Positions 17,369-25,902 of a stretch of DNA of 64,000 nucleotides are shown here, piece after piece (the first letter of the stretch is position 1; every line of letters starts with the position of its first letter). Below the pieces are notes generated by a model, which did not search any database, was not told where the DNA came from, and saw only the letters and a list, made by a program, of their open reading frames with translations. The position numbers were made by a program, and so were the translations under genes. The stretch is from Bog-473 sp963804055 (GTDB taxonomy: Bacteria; Actinomycetota; Acidimicrobiia; Acidimicrobiales; RAAP-2): contig CAWDOU010000013.1 of NCBI GenBank assembly GCA_963804055.1, forward strand, positions 434,001 through 498,000, written 5' to 3'.

Positions 17369-17399
17369 TTGACGCCCGTCCGAATGCAGGCTTTAGTAT
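17369..17399 (+). promoter_or_regulatory. Candidate promoter of cysD
   Basis: TTGACG (17369-17374) resembles a -35 box, and TAGTAT (17394-17399) a -10 box, with a 19-bp spacer; shifting by one gives TTAGTA with 18. It is 35 bp upstream of cysD and directly before the inverted repeat at 17401. Confidence 0.5.
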
Positions 17400-17400
17400 A

Positions 17401-17419
17401 CATGACCAAAATGGTCATG
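17401..17419. promoter_or_regulatory. Perfect inverted repeat, putative operator of the cys locus
   Basis: CATGACCA-AAA-TGGTCATG is a perfect 8-bp inverted repeat with a 3-bp centre. It lies between the divergent cysH and cysD starts, immediately after the candidate -10 box of cysD. A dimeric repressor bound here would block transcription start. No regulator gene is adjacent, so the protein is unknown. Confidence 0.7.
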
Positions 17420-17433
17420 ATTTGAGAGGCTCC

Positions 17434-18435
17434 ATGGACACCGCCGCCGCCTTCCGCTCCCCCGAGGATCACCCTGCCCCGGGTTCGGTCGCGGCCCGCC
17501 ATGGCGGATCCGTGACAGCCCTGGTCAGGCCGGTGGAGCACCCGCTCGGACACCTCGATCTTCTGGAGTCGCTGGCCATCTTCATCATCCGCGAGGTGGC
17601 GGCGGAATCGGAACGTCCGGTCCTCCTCTTCAGCGGGGGGAAGGATTCGGCCGTCCTCCTCCACCTGGCCTCCAAGGCCTTCAAGCCCGGGAAGATCCCG
17701 TTCCCGGTGCTTCACGTCGATACAGGGCACAACTTCTCCGAGGTGCTCGAGTATCGGGATGCCCAGGTCGAGGCCGAGGGTGCCCGCCTCATTGTGGCGA
17801 GCGTCCAGGACTCCATCGATCAAGGCCGCGTGGCGGACCCTGGGCCGGTCGCGTCGCGCAATCGTCTGCAAACGACCACCCTTCTCGACGCGATCAACAC
17901 GCACGGCTTCGATGCCGCGTTCGGCGGCGCCCGCCGTGACGAGGACAAGGCCAGGGCGAAGGAGCGCGTGCTCTCGTTCCGCGACTCGTTCGGGCAATGG
18001 GACCCCAAGGCGCAGCGGCCCGAGCTGTGGCAGCTGTATCAGGGCAGCGTGCGTCCCGGCGAGCACCTACGCGCTTTTCCGCTCTCCGACTGGACCGAGC
18101 TCGACATCTGGCAGTACATCCGGCGCGAGCAGATCGAGCTGCCCTCCATCTACTACGCCCACGAGCGCGAGGTCGTCGAGCGCGACGGCATGCTGCTGGC
18201 CATCAGCGAGTGGGTGAGCCCGGAGGCCGGCGAAGGGATCCGCAAGGAGACGGTCCGCTTCCGCACGGTCGGGGACGCGACTTGCACCGGGGCAGTGCGC
18301 TCAACCGCGGACAGCGTGGAGGAGATCATCAGGGAGGTTTCAGCGTCGCGGATTTCTGAGCGTGGTGCGACCAGGGCGGACGACCGCTTCTCGGAGACGG
18401 CAATGGAAGATCGCAAGCGCGAGGGGTACTTCTAG
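17434..18435 (+). CDS. cysD: Sulfate adenylyltransferase subunit 2
   Basis: 333-aa PP-loop ATP pyrophosphatase (SGGKDSAVLLHLA) of the CysD type. It forms APS from sulfate and ATP together with the GTPase CysN. The family blocks VLHVDTGHNFSEVLEYRD, FGGARRDEDKARAKERVLSFRD and the C-terminal DRFSETAMEDRKREGYF are all present. The ATG at 17434 is preceded by GAGAGG at 6 nt. cysN follows after 4 bp, so the two are cotranscribed. Expression is probably controlled by the palindrome upstream. Confidence 0.95.
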   Translation: MDTAAAFRSPEDHPAPGSVAARHGGSVTALVRPVEHPLGHLDLLESLAIFIIREVAAESERPVLLFSGGKDSAVLLHLASKAFKPGKIPFPVLHVDTGHNFSEVLEYRDAQVEAEGARLIVASVQDSIDQGRVADPGPVASRNRLQTTTLLDAINTHGFDAAFGGARRDEDKARAKERVLSFRDSFGQWDPKAQRPELWQLYQGSVRPGEHLRAFPLSDWTELDIWQYIRREQIELPSIYYAHEREVVERDGMLLAISEWVSPEAGEGIRKETVRFRTVGDATCTGAVRSTADSVEEIIREVSASRISERGATRADDRFSETAMEDRKREGYF

Positions 18436-18439
18436 ACCC

Positions 18440-19760
18440 ATGACCACCTTGCCCGGCTCGCCGCCGGCCGGCGGTCCCGAGCTTGGCGTCGACACCATGG
18501 ACCTCCTCCGGTTCGCCACGATCGGGTCCGTGGACGACGGGAAGAGCACCCTGATCGGACGGCTCCTCTTCGACACCCGTCAACTCTTCGACGATCAGCT
18601 CACCGCCATCGAGACGGCTTCGGAACGGCGGGGGCTGGGCGAGGTCGACCTGTCCTTCGTGACCGATGGGCTCCGGGCCGAGCGGGAACAGGGGATCACG
18701 ATCGATGTGGCCTACCGCTACGCCGCCACGCCCCACCGGAAATTCGTCATTGCCGACTGCCCGGGCCACATCCAATACACCCGCAATATGGCGACGGGTG
18801 CGTCGACAGCAGACCTGGCGCTCGTCCTCGTTGATGCGACGGCGGGCCTGCAAGAGCAGTCCCGTCGCCACATCTGCATTGCGGCCCTGCTCGGCGTGGA
18901 CCAACTCGTGGTGTGCGCCAACAAAATGGACCTCGTCGAATGGGACCGTTCCGCCTACCAGCGCATCGCCGACGAAATGGAGGCGCTGGCTCATCGGCTC
19001 GGCATTTCGTCGTGCACCGTGATTCCAGTCGCCGCGCTGCACGGTGACAACGTCGTCACTCGGTCCGACCGTGCGCCCTGGTACGACGGGCCAACCGTCC
19101 TCGACGCCCTCGAGTCCGCCCGTGCAGGCGGATGGGCGGCGCAGCACGGAGTGAGTCGGGGCAGCGGAGCACGGCTCCCGGTGCAGTGGGTACTCCGCCA
19201 GCCGGGCGGCGGCCGCAGCTACGCCGGCATGGTGAACGGTGGCCCCTTTCGCGTGGGCGACCCGGTGGTGGTGCTGCCGCAGAACGCACGCACCTCCATC
19301 CGCGCCATCGAGACGGCGGATGGCCCACTTCGAGCGCGCCGAGGTCGGACTCTCGGTCTCGCTTCGACTCGCGGACCACCTCGACGTGTCACGGGGCGAC
19401 CTCATTGCAGCGGCGGAGGGAGCACCCGAGGTGACCGACACGTTCGAGGCCACCGTGTGCTGGTTCCAGGAACGGCCGCTTGCCGCGGGTGACCGTTTGC
19501 GGATCAAGCACACGACTCGGGTCACCCCGGTGGTTGTCGAGGCGGTCACCGGGATCTTCGACGTCAACGAGATGAAGGTCATCGATGCGACCGAGCTGCG
19601 GGAGAACGACATCGGCGTCGTGACGCTCCGCACCGCGACACCGCTGGCCGTCGATCCGTACGAAGCCGATCGCATCACCGGGAGCTTTGTGCTGATCGAC
19701 GACCTGACGTTCGCCACCATCGCAGCGGGCATGGTCGGGCCGCCTCGACTCCATGACTGA
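18440..19760 (+). pseudogene. cysN: Sulfate adenylyltransferase subunit 1 CysN, frameshifted (possible sequence error)
   Basis: Translation-factor-like GTPase that drives APS synthesis with CysD. GTPase motifs: GSVDDGKSTLIGRLL, DCPGH (IADCPGHIQYTRNM) and NKMD (CANKMDLVEW). The first frame is intact to IRAIETADGPL; the protein then continues in another frame as ERAEVGLSVSLRLADHLDVSRGD ... MVGPPRLHD. One extra C near 19331 explains the break. With it removed the protein would be about 439 aa, which is normal for CysN without a fused APS kinase. The gene overlaps the next one by 8 bp. Confidence 0.87.
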
Positions 19761-20394
19761 GTCGCCCGCTCCCCCTGCCTACTACCCGGTCTCGCTCGAC
19801 GTCTCCGGTCGATCCTGCCTTGTCGTCGGAGGCGGCACGGTGGCGGCCCGCAAGGCGCGCACACTGGTCGACTGCGGAGCCGCCGTGACGGTGATCGCGC
19901 CATCGCTCAGCGACGACATGGAGGAGTTGGCCCCGTTGCTGCATGCGCTCGAGCGGCGGGCGTACAGCCAGGGCGACGCGTCGAGCTTTCGACTTGTCGT
20001 GACCGCCACCGGGATCCCGGAAGTCGACGGAGCCGTCTATGCCGAGGCGGAGGCGGCGGGTGTCTGGACCAACAGCGCCGACGATGTGGCGCATTCCTCG
20101 TTCATCCTCCCGGCAGTGCATCGGGACGGCCCCGTCACGGTGTCGGTGTCGACGGGAGGCCTGAGCCCGGCGCTCGCCTCCTGGCTCAGGACCCGCCTGG
20201 GCGCGCAATGTGGCGACGGGCTCGGGACGCTGGCCCAGCTGCTGAGTGAGGCCCGGGAGAATCTCAAGCACGCCGGTCTCCGCAGTGACTCGGTCGACTG
20301 GGCTCGGCTGCTCGACGGACCCCTTGTTGCGTTGGTCCACGCCGGCGACATCGAAGGCGCCCGCGCGGCGGTCACGGCGGCCACCGGAGTGTAA
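19753..20394 (+). CDS. Precorrin-2 dehydrogenase / sirohydrochlorin ferrochelatase (Met8-like)
   Basis: 213-aa homologue of the N-terminal half of CysG (Met8p type). A Rossmann NAD site is seen in CLVVGGGTVAARKA, followed by the family blocks VTATGIPEVDGAVYAEAE, ADDVAHSSFILPAVHRDGPVTVSVSTGGLSPALASWLR. It oxidises precorrin-2 and may insert iron to make siroheme, the cofactor of the sulfite reductase encoded across the divergent promoter. There is no uroporphyrinogen methyltransferase domain. The ATG overlaps the end of cysN by 8 bp. Confidence 0.92.
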   Translation: MTESPAPPAYYPVSLDVSGRSCLVVGGGTVAARKARTLVDCGAAVTVIAPSLSDDMEELAPLLHALERRAYSQGDASSFRLVVTATGIPEVDGAVYAEAEAAGVWTNSADDVAHSSFILPAVHRDGPVTVSVSTGGLSPALASWLRTRLGAQCGDGLGTLAQLLSEARENLKHAGLRSDSVDWARLLDGPLVALVHAGDIEGARAAVTAATGV

Positions 20395-20422
20395 ACACCC
20401 CGCCCACGCTGGTGTTAACACC
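20389..20422. promoter_or_regulatory. Pair of short palindromes between the siroheme gene and the surface protein gene
   Basis: GTGTAAACAC (20389-20398) and the perfect 12-bp palindrome GGTGTTAACACC (20411-20422) share GTGT..ACAC arms. Their centres are 23 bp apart, about two DNA turns. The pair could be an operator for the gene at 20650, or a weak end-of-operon structure. The first copy overlaps the end of the siroheme gene. In the remaining 227 bp up to 20650 I see no other clear signal except GGGGGCG before the ATG. Confidence 0.45.
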
Positions 20423-20649
20423 GGTGTGATTGCGCCGAGGTGGTGCGACGAAACGCTCCAGACGCAACCCGGCGCGACCACTGACAACGACCAGTCAAAC
20501 TTCGTCAGGCGGCGAACCAAACTAGTCCTTTTGCCCCTTTCGCCACTCCCGTCCGCCACGCATATTCACCTCAAGCACTACGCGCGCTGTGGCGTCTTGC
20601 GTGGTTGATCGCTGCACCTGGACAACGGTGCACCTATGAGGGGGCGTAG

Positions 20650-23600
20650 ATGAAACTGTCGATTGCTCGAGCATCAACGGGTGGTCACACCCGGGGCGAC
20701 ACGGTCAATCAGGATGCCGGCTACGACGTCCACGGCGTGGCCTGGAGCCGGATGGCGCTCGCGCTGGCCGTCACCCTCATCCTCGGATCGATCGGCATCC
20801 TCTTCGGCTCGTCAACACCGGCCGGTGCCGACACCGTCTTCTCGACCGGTGAGGTCTTCGCGTCCGTGGGCTTCGGCGCCGTCGACGGCTACAACCCGAC
20901 GACGGGGAATCAGGTCGCCACGCTCAACGATGGGACCAACGACCAGTACGACCTGGGCAGTGCCTTCGACTCCAGTGGCGACCTCTACGTGACCGACGAC
21001 TACACGGGGCAGATCAGCGAGTACTCACCGAGCGGACAGCTTCTCCCAACGTTCGCGACCGGATTGGTCAATCCCTTCTCGTTGGTGTTCGACAACAGCG
21101 GCAACCTCTACGTGGGCCAGCAGGGCACCCCGTACATCGCCGAGTTCAATTCGAGCGGGCAGCGCCAACCCGACATCGGCCCTGTCGAGACGGGTGAGAC
21201 CGGCGATGACTGGATCGATCTCGCCAGCGATCAGTGCACGTTCTATTACACGACGGAGACGCAGGACATCTTCCGATACAACAAGTGCACCAACACGCAG
21301 TTGCCCACCTTCAACCAGGCCCCGCTTCCCGGCGACAACGCATACCAGGTCCGGATTCTGCAGAACGGCGAGGTGTTGGTGGCTGACACCGAGTCGGTCC
21401 TCCTGCTCGACACAGGCGGGAACGTGATCCAGAGCTACTCATGCGACTCCCTGAACTCCATGGGCTCCATCCCCAACGGTTGCGGTGACGGCCTCTTCAA
21501 TGTCGCCATCGATCCGAGCGGAACGTCCTTCTGGACGGACGACGCCTTTTCCGGCGACATGTGGCAGGTGAACATTGCGACCGGCCAGGTGATGCAGACC
21601 ATCTCCACCAACTCGCCCTTCCTCAGTGGCATCTCAGTGGTGGGCGGACAGGAGGCGGCGACGGCCGCTCCCGTGGCACCGCTTCCGACGTCGCTGACGA
21701 TCAGCCCGGTGACGGGGAACTTCTCCACGCCGACGCCGGTGTCCGCCGTCCTGACCAACCCGGACACGGGGATGCCGATCGTCAACGAGCCCGTCACCTT
21801 CACGCTGAACGGATCCGAGACGTGCGTGGCGGACACCGACGCCACTGGAACCGCCACTTGCGACATCACCGCAACAGAGCCCTCGAACAGTTACACGTTG
21901 ACGGCATCGTTCCCGGGTGACACCTCCACATCGACGCCCATCGGCTCGAACACCTCCACCACCACCTTCACGATCACGCCGGACACCACTGCGCTGACCT
22001 ATACGGGTCCGAACACCGCGGTGAACGGCCAACCCACCACGCTTTCGGGCACCCTGACGACCGACACGCCGACCACCGGGACGCCGCTGTCAGCCAAGGT
22101 GGTCACCTTCACCATCGGATCGGGCTCGACCGCCCAGTCCTGCAGCGGGACCACCGATGTCAACGGAGACGTCAGCTGCGTGATCCCGACGGTCGATCAG
22201 CCCCAGACCGCCGAGACCATCACGTCGAGCTTCACCGGGGACACCTACGACTCGCCGATATCGGCCTCCACTCCCGCCACCGTGACCGAGCCGACGACGC
22301 TGACCGTCAACCCTGGGACGAGCGACTACTCGGACTCGACGATGGTGTCCGGCGTGCTCATGGACAGTGTCACCGACACCCCGGTCGCGGGTGAGCCGGT
22401 GACATTCCAGCTCAATGGCGCCGAGACCTGCACGGGCACGACCGATGCCACCGGCACGGCCTCGTGCACCATCACCCCCGGCGAGCCGGCCGCCACGTAC
22501 ACGCTCACCGGATCCTTCGCCGGTGACTCCACGCTGCCTCTGCAGCTGACGCAGTCGAACGGCTCGGCCAGTTTCATCGTGACCCTCGAGGAGACAGCGA
22601 TCACCTACACCGGAGGGACGACGGCCCAGAACGGCCAGCCCCTCACCGTCTCCGGGATCCTGTCGACCGACACCAATGTCGGTCTCGCCGGGAAGACGGT
22701 TACCTTCACCCTGGGCGGCGGGACGGCCGCGCAGACCTGCACAGCGGTGTCGTCCTCGACCGGCGCCGCCTCCTGCACCATCAACGTGACAGGCCAGCCC
22801 CAGGGGCCCATCCCGGTGACCGATTCCTTCGCCGGCGACGCCTACTACCAGTCGGCCACGGCGAGTTCGACGGTCAACCTTCCTGAGGGGACCACGTTGA
22901 CGGTCAACCCGGCGACCGGGACGTACAACAACCCGGGCACCGTGTCGGCCACCCTCGTCAATACCGTCACCGATGCACCTGTCCCCAATGAGCCCGTGAC
23001 GCTGACGGTGAACGGCACCCAGAAGTGCACCGCGACGACCAACGCTGCGGGTGTGGCGTCGTGCACGGTGACCCCGAACGAGCCGGCCGGCACGTACACG
23101 GTCACCGGATCGTTCGGCGGGGACACCACGTCGGTACCGACCTTGCTGCCGAGCACGGGCAACGGCTCCTTCGGGGAGAGCAAGGCGCCGACCACGGTGA
23201 CCTATACGGGGAGCACCTCCATCACCAGCGGCAACTCGCCGGTGCTGTCGGCCACGCTCACGAGCAACGGGGCCCCGCTTCCAGGTCAGAGCGTGACCTT
23301 CACCGTGGGCTCGGGGAGCTCGGCGCAGCACTGCAGCGGCACGACCAACGCGTCCGGCACTGTCAGCTGCAGCATCTGCATGTTCAACCAGAGCGCCAGC
23401 CCGCTGCCGGTGACCGTGACATACGGCGGCAACACCTACTACTCGGGCGGAAACACGTCGAAGTCGATCACCGTGACCACTCCGACCGCCCTGTCGGTGA
23501 GCGCCGTCACCGGAGCCACCGGCCAGCCGACGACCGTGACCGGGACGCTGACCAACCAGGTGACGGGCCAAGGGATCGGCGGGCAGACCGTCACGCTGAC

Positions 23601-24186
23601 GCTGAACGGGACCCAGTCCTGCACGGCCACCACCAATTCCTCCGGGAAGGCATCGTGCTCCGTCATACCCACCGAGTCGGCGGGGACGTACCCGGTGACC
23701 GGGACGTTCGCGGGCAACACGAGCACGTCGCCCCAGTTGCTGGCAAGCAACGGGCACAACAACTTCGTGGTCACGCCGGCGCCCACGACGATCTCGTACA
23801 CGGGAGCCACGACGGCCACCAACGGTTCGTCCGTGACGCTGTCCGCCACCCTGACGAGCAACGGCACGCCGCTGAGCGGTCAACCGGTGACCCTGACGCT
23901 GGGCTCGGGGAAGACGGCGCAGAGCTGCTCGGCCACGACCAACTCGTCGGGCGCCGCGTCGTGCTCCGTGGGGTCCGTGAACCAGGTCGCCGGCTCGGTG
24001 ACCGTCACGGCGAGCTACGGCGGGAACGGGTCCTACCAGTCGTCCAGCACATCGAGCACCGTCAAGGTCTCCAATTGCGGCGGGGGCGGCGGTGGTGGTG
24101 GGGGCAGCGGGGGCGGCGGGGGCAGCGGGGGCGGGGGCGGCTACACCGAGCCTCCCCCCATCAACGGGGGCAGGGGATGCGGCTGA
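20650..24186 (+). CDS. Secreted repeat protein: beta-propeller-like N-terminus, eight Ig-like domains, Gly-rich tail
   Basis: 1178 aa. A long signal/anchor segment at 35-52 ends in AGA-D near residue 60, a likely signal peptidase site. Residues 61-340 hold repeated short strands (GDLYVTDDYTGQISEYSPSG, GNLYVGQQGTPYIAEFNSSG) like an NHL or SMP-30 propeller. Residues about 345-1140 are eight Ig-like domains alternating between an A type opening with T-x-L-x-V/I-x-x-x-T and a B type opening with T-x-x-T/S-Y-T-G. Every domain has one Cys pair spaced C-x11-C. The tail is a poly-Gly/Ser linker followed by a short Pro/Cys end with no LPxTG. It is probably an exported adhesin or surface-layer component. 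Confidence 0.85.
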   Translation: MKLSIARASTGGHTRGDTVNQDAGYDVHGVAWSRMALALAVTLILGSIGILFGSSTPAGADTVFSTGEVFASVGFGAVDGYNPTTGNQVATLNDGTNDQYDLGSAFDSSGDLYVTDDYTGQISEYSPSGQLLPTFATGLVNPFSLVFDNSGNLYVGQQGTPYIAEFNSSGQRQPDIGPVETGETGDDWIDLASDQCTFYYTTETQDIFRYNKCTNTQLPTFNQAPLPGDNAYQVRILQNGEVLVADTESVLLLDTGGNVIQSYSCDSLNSMGSIPNGCGDGLFNVAIDPSGTSFWTDDAFSGDMWQVNIATGQVMQTISTNSPFLSGISVVGGQEAATAAPVAPLPTSLTISPVTGNFSTPTPVSAVLTNPDTGMPIVNEPVTFTLNGSETCVADTDATGTATCDITATEPSNSYTLTASFPGDTSTSTPIGSNTSTTTFTITPDTTALTYTGPNTAVNGQPTTLSGTLTTDTPTTGTPLSAKVVTFTIGSGSTAQSCSGTTDVNGDVSCVIPTVDQPQTAETITSSFTGDTYDSPISASTPATVTEPTTLTVNPGTSDYSDSTMVSGVLMDSVTDTPVAGEPVTFQLNGAETCTGTTDATGTASCTITPGEPAATYTLTGSFAGDSTLPLQLTQSNGSASFIVTLEETAITYTGGTTAQNGQPLTVSGILSTDTNVGLAGKTVTFTLGGGTAAQTCTAVSSSTGAASCTINVTGQPQGPIPVTDSFAGDAYYQSATASSTVNLPEGTTLTVNPATGTYNNPGTVSATLVNTVTDAPVPNEPVTLTVNGTQKCTATTNAAGVASCTVTPNEPAGTYTVTGSFGGDTTSVPTLLPSTGNGSFGESKAPTTVTYTGSTSITSGNSPVLSATLTSNGAPLPGQSVTFTVGSGSSAQHCSGTTNASGTVSCSICMFNQSASPLPVTVTYGGNTYYSGGNTSKSITVTTPTALSVSAVTGATGQPTTVTGTLTNQVTGQGIGGQTVTLTLNGTQSCTATTNSSGKASCSVIPTESAGTYPVTGTFAGNTSTSPQLLASNGHNNFVVTPAPTTISYTGATTATNGSSVTLSATLTSNGTPLSGQPVTLTLGSGKTAQSCSATTNSSGAASCSVGSVNQVAGSVTVTASYGGNGSYQSSSTSSTVKVSNCGGGGGGGGGSGGGGGSGGGGGYTEPPPINGGRGCG

Positions 24187-24234
24187 GTCGACCCACCTGG
24201 CTCCGCTGAGCCGATCGAACTATCGGATGCACCA

Positions 24235-24270
24235 CAGAACGGGACCCTCCTCCCAGGGGGTCCCGTTCTG
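24235..24270. terminator. Strong bidirectional hairpin between convergent genes
   Basis: A 13-bp perfect stem (24235-24247 with 24258-24270; CAGAACGGGACCC pairs with GGGTCCCGTTCTG) has a 10-nt loop. It lies between the stop of the surface protein gene and the stop of the convergent membrane protein. No long T tract follows on either side. Confidence 0.8.
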
Positions 24271-24278
24271 AGTTCTGG

Positions 24279-24779
24279 TCAGGGTTGCGCGACCATCAGG
24301 ACCGTCCCTGCCACGAGCAGCACCAGCGCCGCCACCGCTGCCCTGGACATGACCGTGGCGTCGTGATCGAGCTCCGGCGCGGCAGGTCCCCCCGGATCGC
24401 CTCTGGACAGGCGGGCCTGCAACCGGTGCTCGGCCGGCCACAGCGCGCCTTCGCCGAGCAGCGCAACGGCCGCGAAGATGCCCAGGCCCCCGAGCACCCA
24501 GCCCTGCCCGAGCGCGTAGGCACCCTGGCTCATGGCGAGCAGGGCAAACCCGAAGACGGGGATGCCGTACACGGTGCGGCCGGCCCAGTTCACCCCCGGG
24601 CGGAAATAGCGCCGCAGGGTCTCGGGCAGGGGCAGGGGCGACCCGAGGAGGCGGCGCAGCCGGGTGGCCGTGGCCGCCGCGGTCGCCATCGTCACCAGCC
24701 CGACGACGACACAGGCCACATGGAGGAGCAGCACGATGTCGAAGGCTGCTCCGTCCGGCTGGTGGTGCATGGCCGACAT
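24279..24779 (-). CDS. Four-helix membrane protein, DUF2269-like
   Basis: 166 aa with four hydrophobic segments: FDIVLLLHVACVVVGLVTMA, TVYGIPVFGFALLAMSQG, GWVLGGLGIFAAVALLGEGALW and AAVAALVLLVAGTVLMVA. A His within the first helix (LLLHVACVVVG) and the overall layout recall DUF2269-type proteins, but I am not certain. It converges on the surface protein gene across a hairpin and diverges from galT. Confidence 0.65.
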   Translation of the reverse strand: MSAMHHQPDGAAFDIVLLLHVACVVVGLVTMATAAATATRLRRLLGSPLPLPETLRRYFRPGVNWAGRTVYGIPVFGFALLAMSQGAYALGQGWVLGGLGIFAAVALLGEGALWPAEHRLQARLSRGDPGGPAAPELDHDATVMSRAAVAALVLLVAGTVLMVAQP

Positions 24780-24918
24780 GTTCTCCTATGACCTGGGTGA
24801 ACGTTCCACGATGGTGGCGTTGGGGCGGGTTGCGGAACCTGTACCGTAGAGGTGGAGGGAAGTCGATGAGGTCATTTTCGATGTCTACAGGCCGGGGTGC
24901 GCCCGAGAGAGTGGACCG

Positions 24919-25902
24919 ATGAACCAGTTGCGCCTCGATCCGTTGTCGGGTCGCTGGGTGGTCGTGAGCCCGGGGCGCTCGGAGCGCCCCTACTCCTTCG
25001 TGACTCGGACACCCTGGGTGCCCGAGTCCCCCGGGCGACCCTGCCCCTTCTGCCCGGGCAACGAGGAGGACACGCCGCCCGCCCTGGAGACCTACGGGCC
25101 CACGGGCCGCTGGCTGGTCCGGGTCGTGCCGAACCTCTACCCGGCCTTCGAGGGCGACGAGCCCTTCGTCGTGGCCAACCGGGGCCCGGTGTTCACGCAG
25201 GCGTCGGCGGGCGGCATCCACGAGATCCTGATCTTCTCGCCCGAACACGACGCCACCCTCGGTCAACTCAGCCAGGAACAGGTCGAACTGGTCATGGCGG
25301 CGCTGCGCGATCGACTGGAGGAGCACGCGTCACAGCCCAACCTCCGCTACACCCAGGCCATCGTGAATTCCGGCCGCGAAGCGGGAGCCTCGTTGGAGCA
25401 CCCGCACGGCCAACTGCTCGGCATGTCGTTCATTCCACGCGAGCTCGCCGAAGAGCAGGCACGCTTCGCGCGGTTCGTGGGGTCCTGCCTCCTCTGCACC
25501 ACTATCGAGGCAGAAGAGGACTCGACGCAGCGGGTGATCTACGCCAACGACCGGGTGGTGGTGGTCTGCCCGTTCTGGAGCGCCGTTCCCTACGAAATGC
25601 TGGTCATGCCGAGGGAGCACAACCCGCATCTCCACCGGAGCCCGACCGAAGACCTGGTGGCCGTCGGCGAGGCCATTCGCCGCTCATTGCAGCAGCTCGC
25701 CGAGACCGTGGGTGACGTGGCCTACAACATCGTCTTCCATTCCGCGCCCTACCGGGTGGGCGAGCCGTACCACTGGCACACGCACATCTGGCCCAAGGCC
25801 ACCACGACCGCCGGCTTCGAGCTCGGCACCGGTGTGGCAATCAACGTGATCTCCCCCGAGGAGGCGGCCGAGACCCTGAAGGTCTCCGCTCTCGCGGTCT
25901 AG
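24919..25902 (+). CDS. galT: Galactose-1-phosphate uridylyltransferase
   Basis: 327-aa HIT-superfamily enzyme. It exchanges UMP between UDP-glucose and galactose-1-phosphate through a uridylyl-histidine. The active site HPHGQ is at residues 161-165. Zinc-type CPFC (42-45) and a second pair CLLC are present, and the C-terminal half holds YHWHTHIWPK. GalT-like enzymes of this size in actinobacteria may act on other sugar phosphates. The next gene on the opposite strand overlaps its stop by 4 bp. Confidence 0.9.
   Translation: MNQLRLDPLSGRWVVVSPGRSERPYSFVTRTPWVPESPGRPCPFCPGNEEDTPPALETYGPTGRWLVRVVPNLYPAFEGDEPFVVANRGPVFTQASAGGIHEILIFSPEHDATLGQLSQEQVELVMAALRDRLEEHASQPNLRYTQAIVNSGREAGASLEHPHGQLLGMSFIPRELAEEQARFARFVGSCLLCTTIEAEEDSTQRVIYANDRVVVVCPFWSAVPYEMLVMPREHNPHLHRSPTEDLVAVGEAIRRSLQQLAETVGDVAYNIVFHSAPYRVGEPYHWHTHIWPKATTTAGFELGTGVAINVISPEEAAETLKVSALAV

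Noticed and set aside
16629..19760. Programmed frameshifting in cysH or cysN
   Set aside because: No slippery heptamer with a downstream structure stands out, and several unrelated genes in the window have the same type of insertion.
18329..19903. A 524-codon minus-strand frame over cysN
   Set aside because: It has low-complexity Arg/Ser composition and is antisense to a recognisable GTPase.
22090..23883. A 597-codon open frame on the minus strand inside the surface protein gene
   Set aside because: It mirrors the repetitive Ig-like coding sequence, is Arg/Gly-rich and shows no family features.
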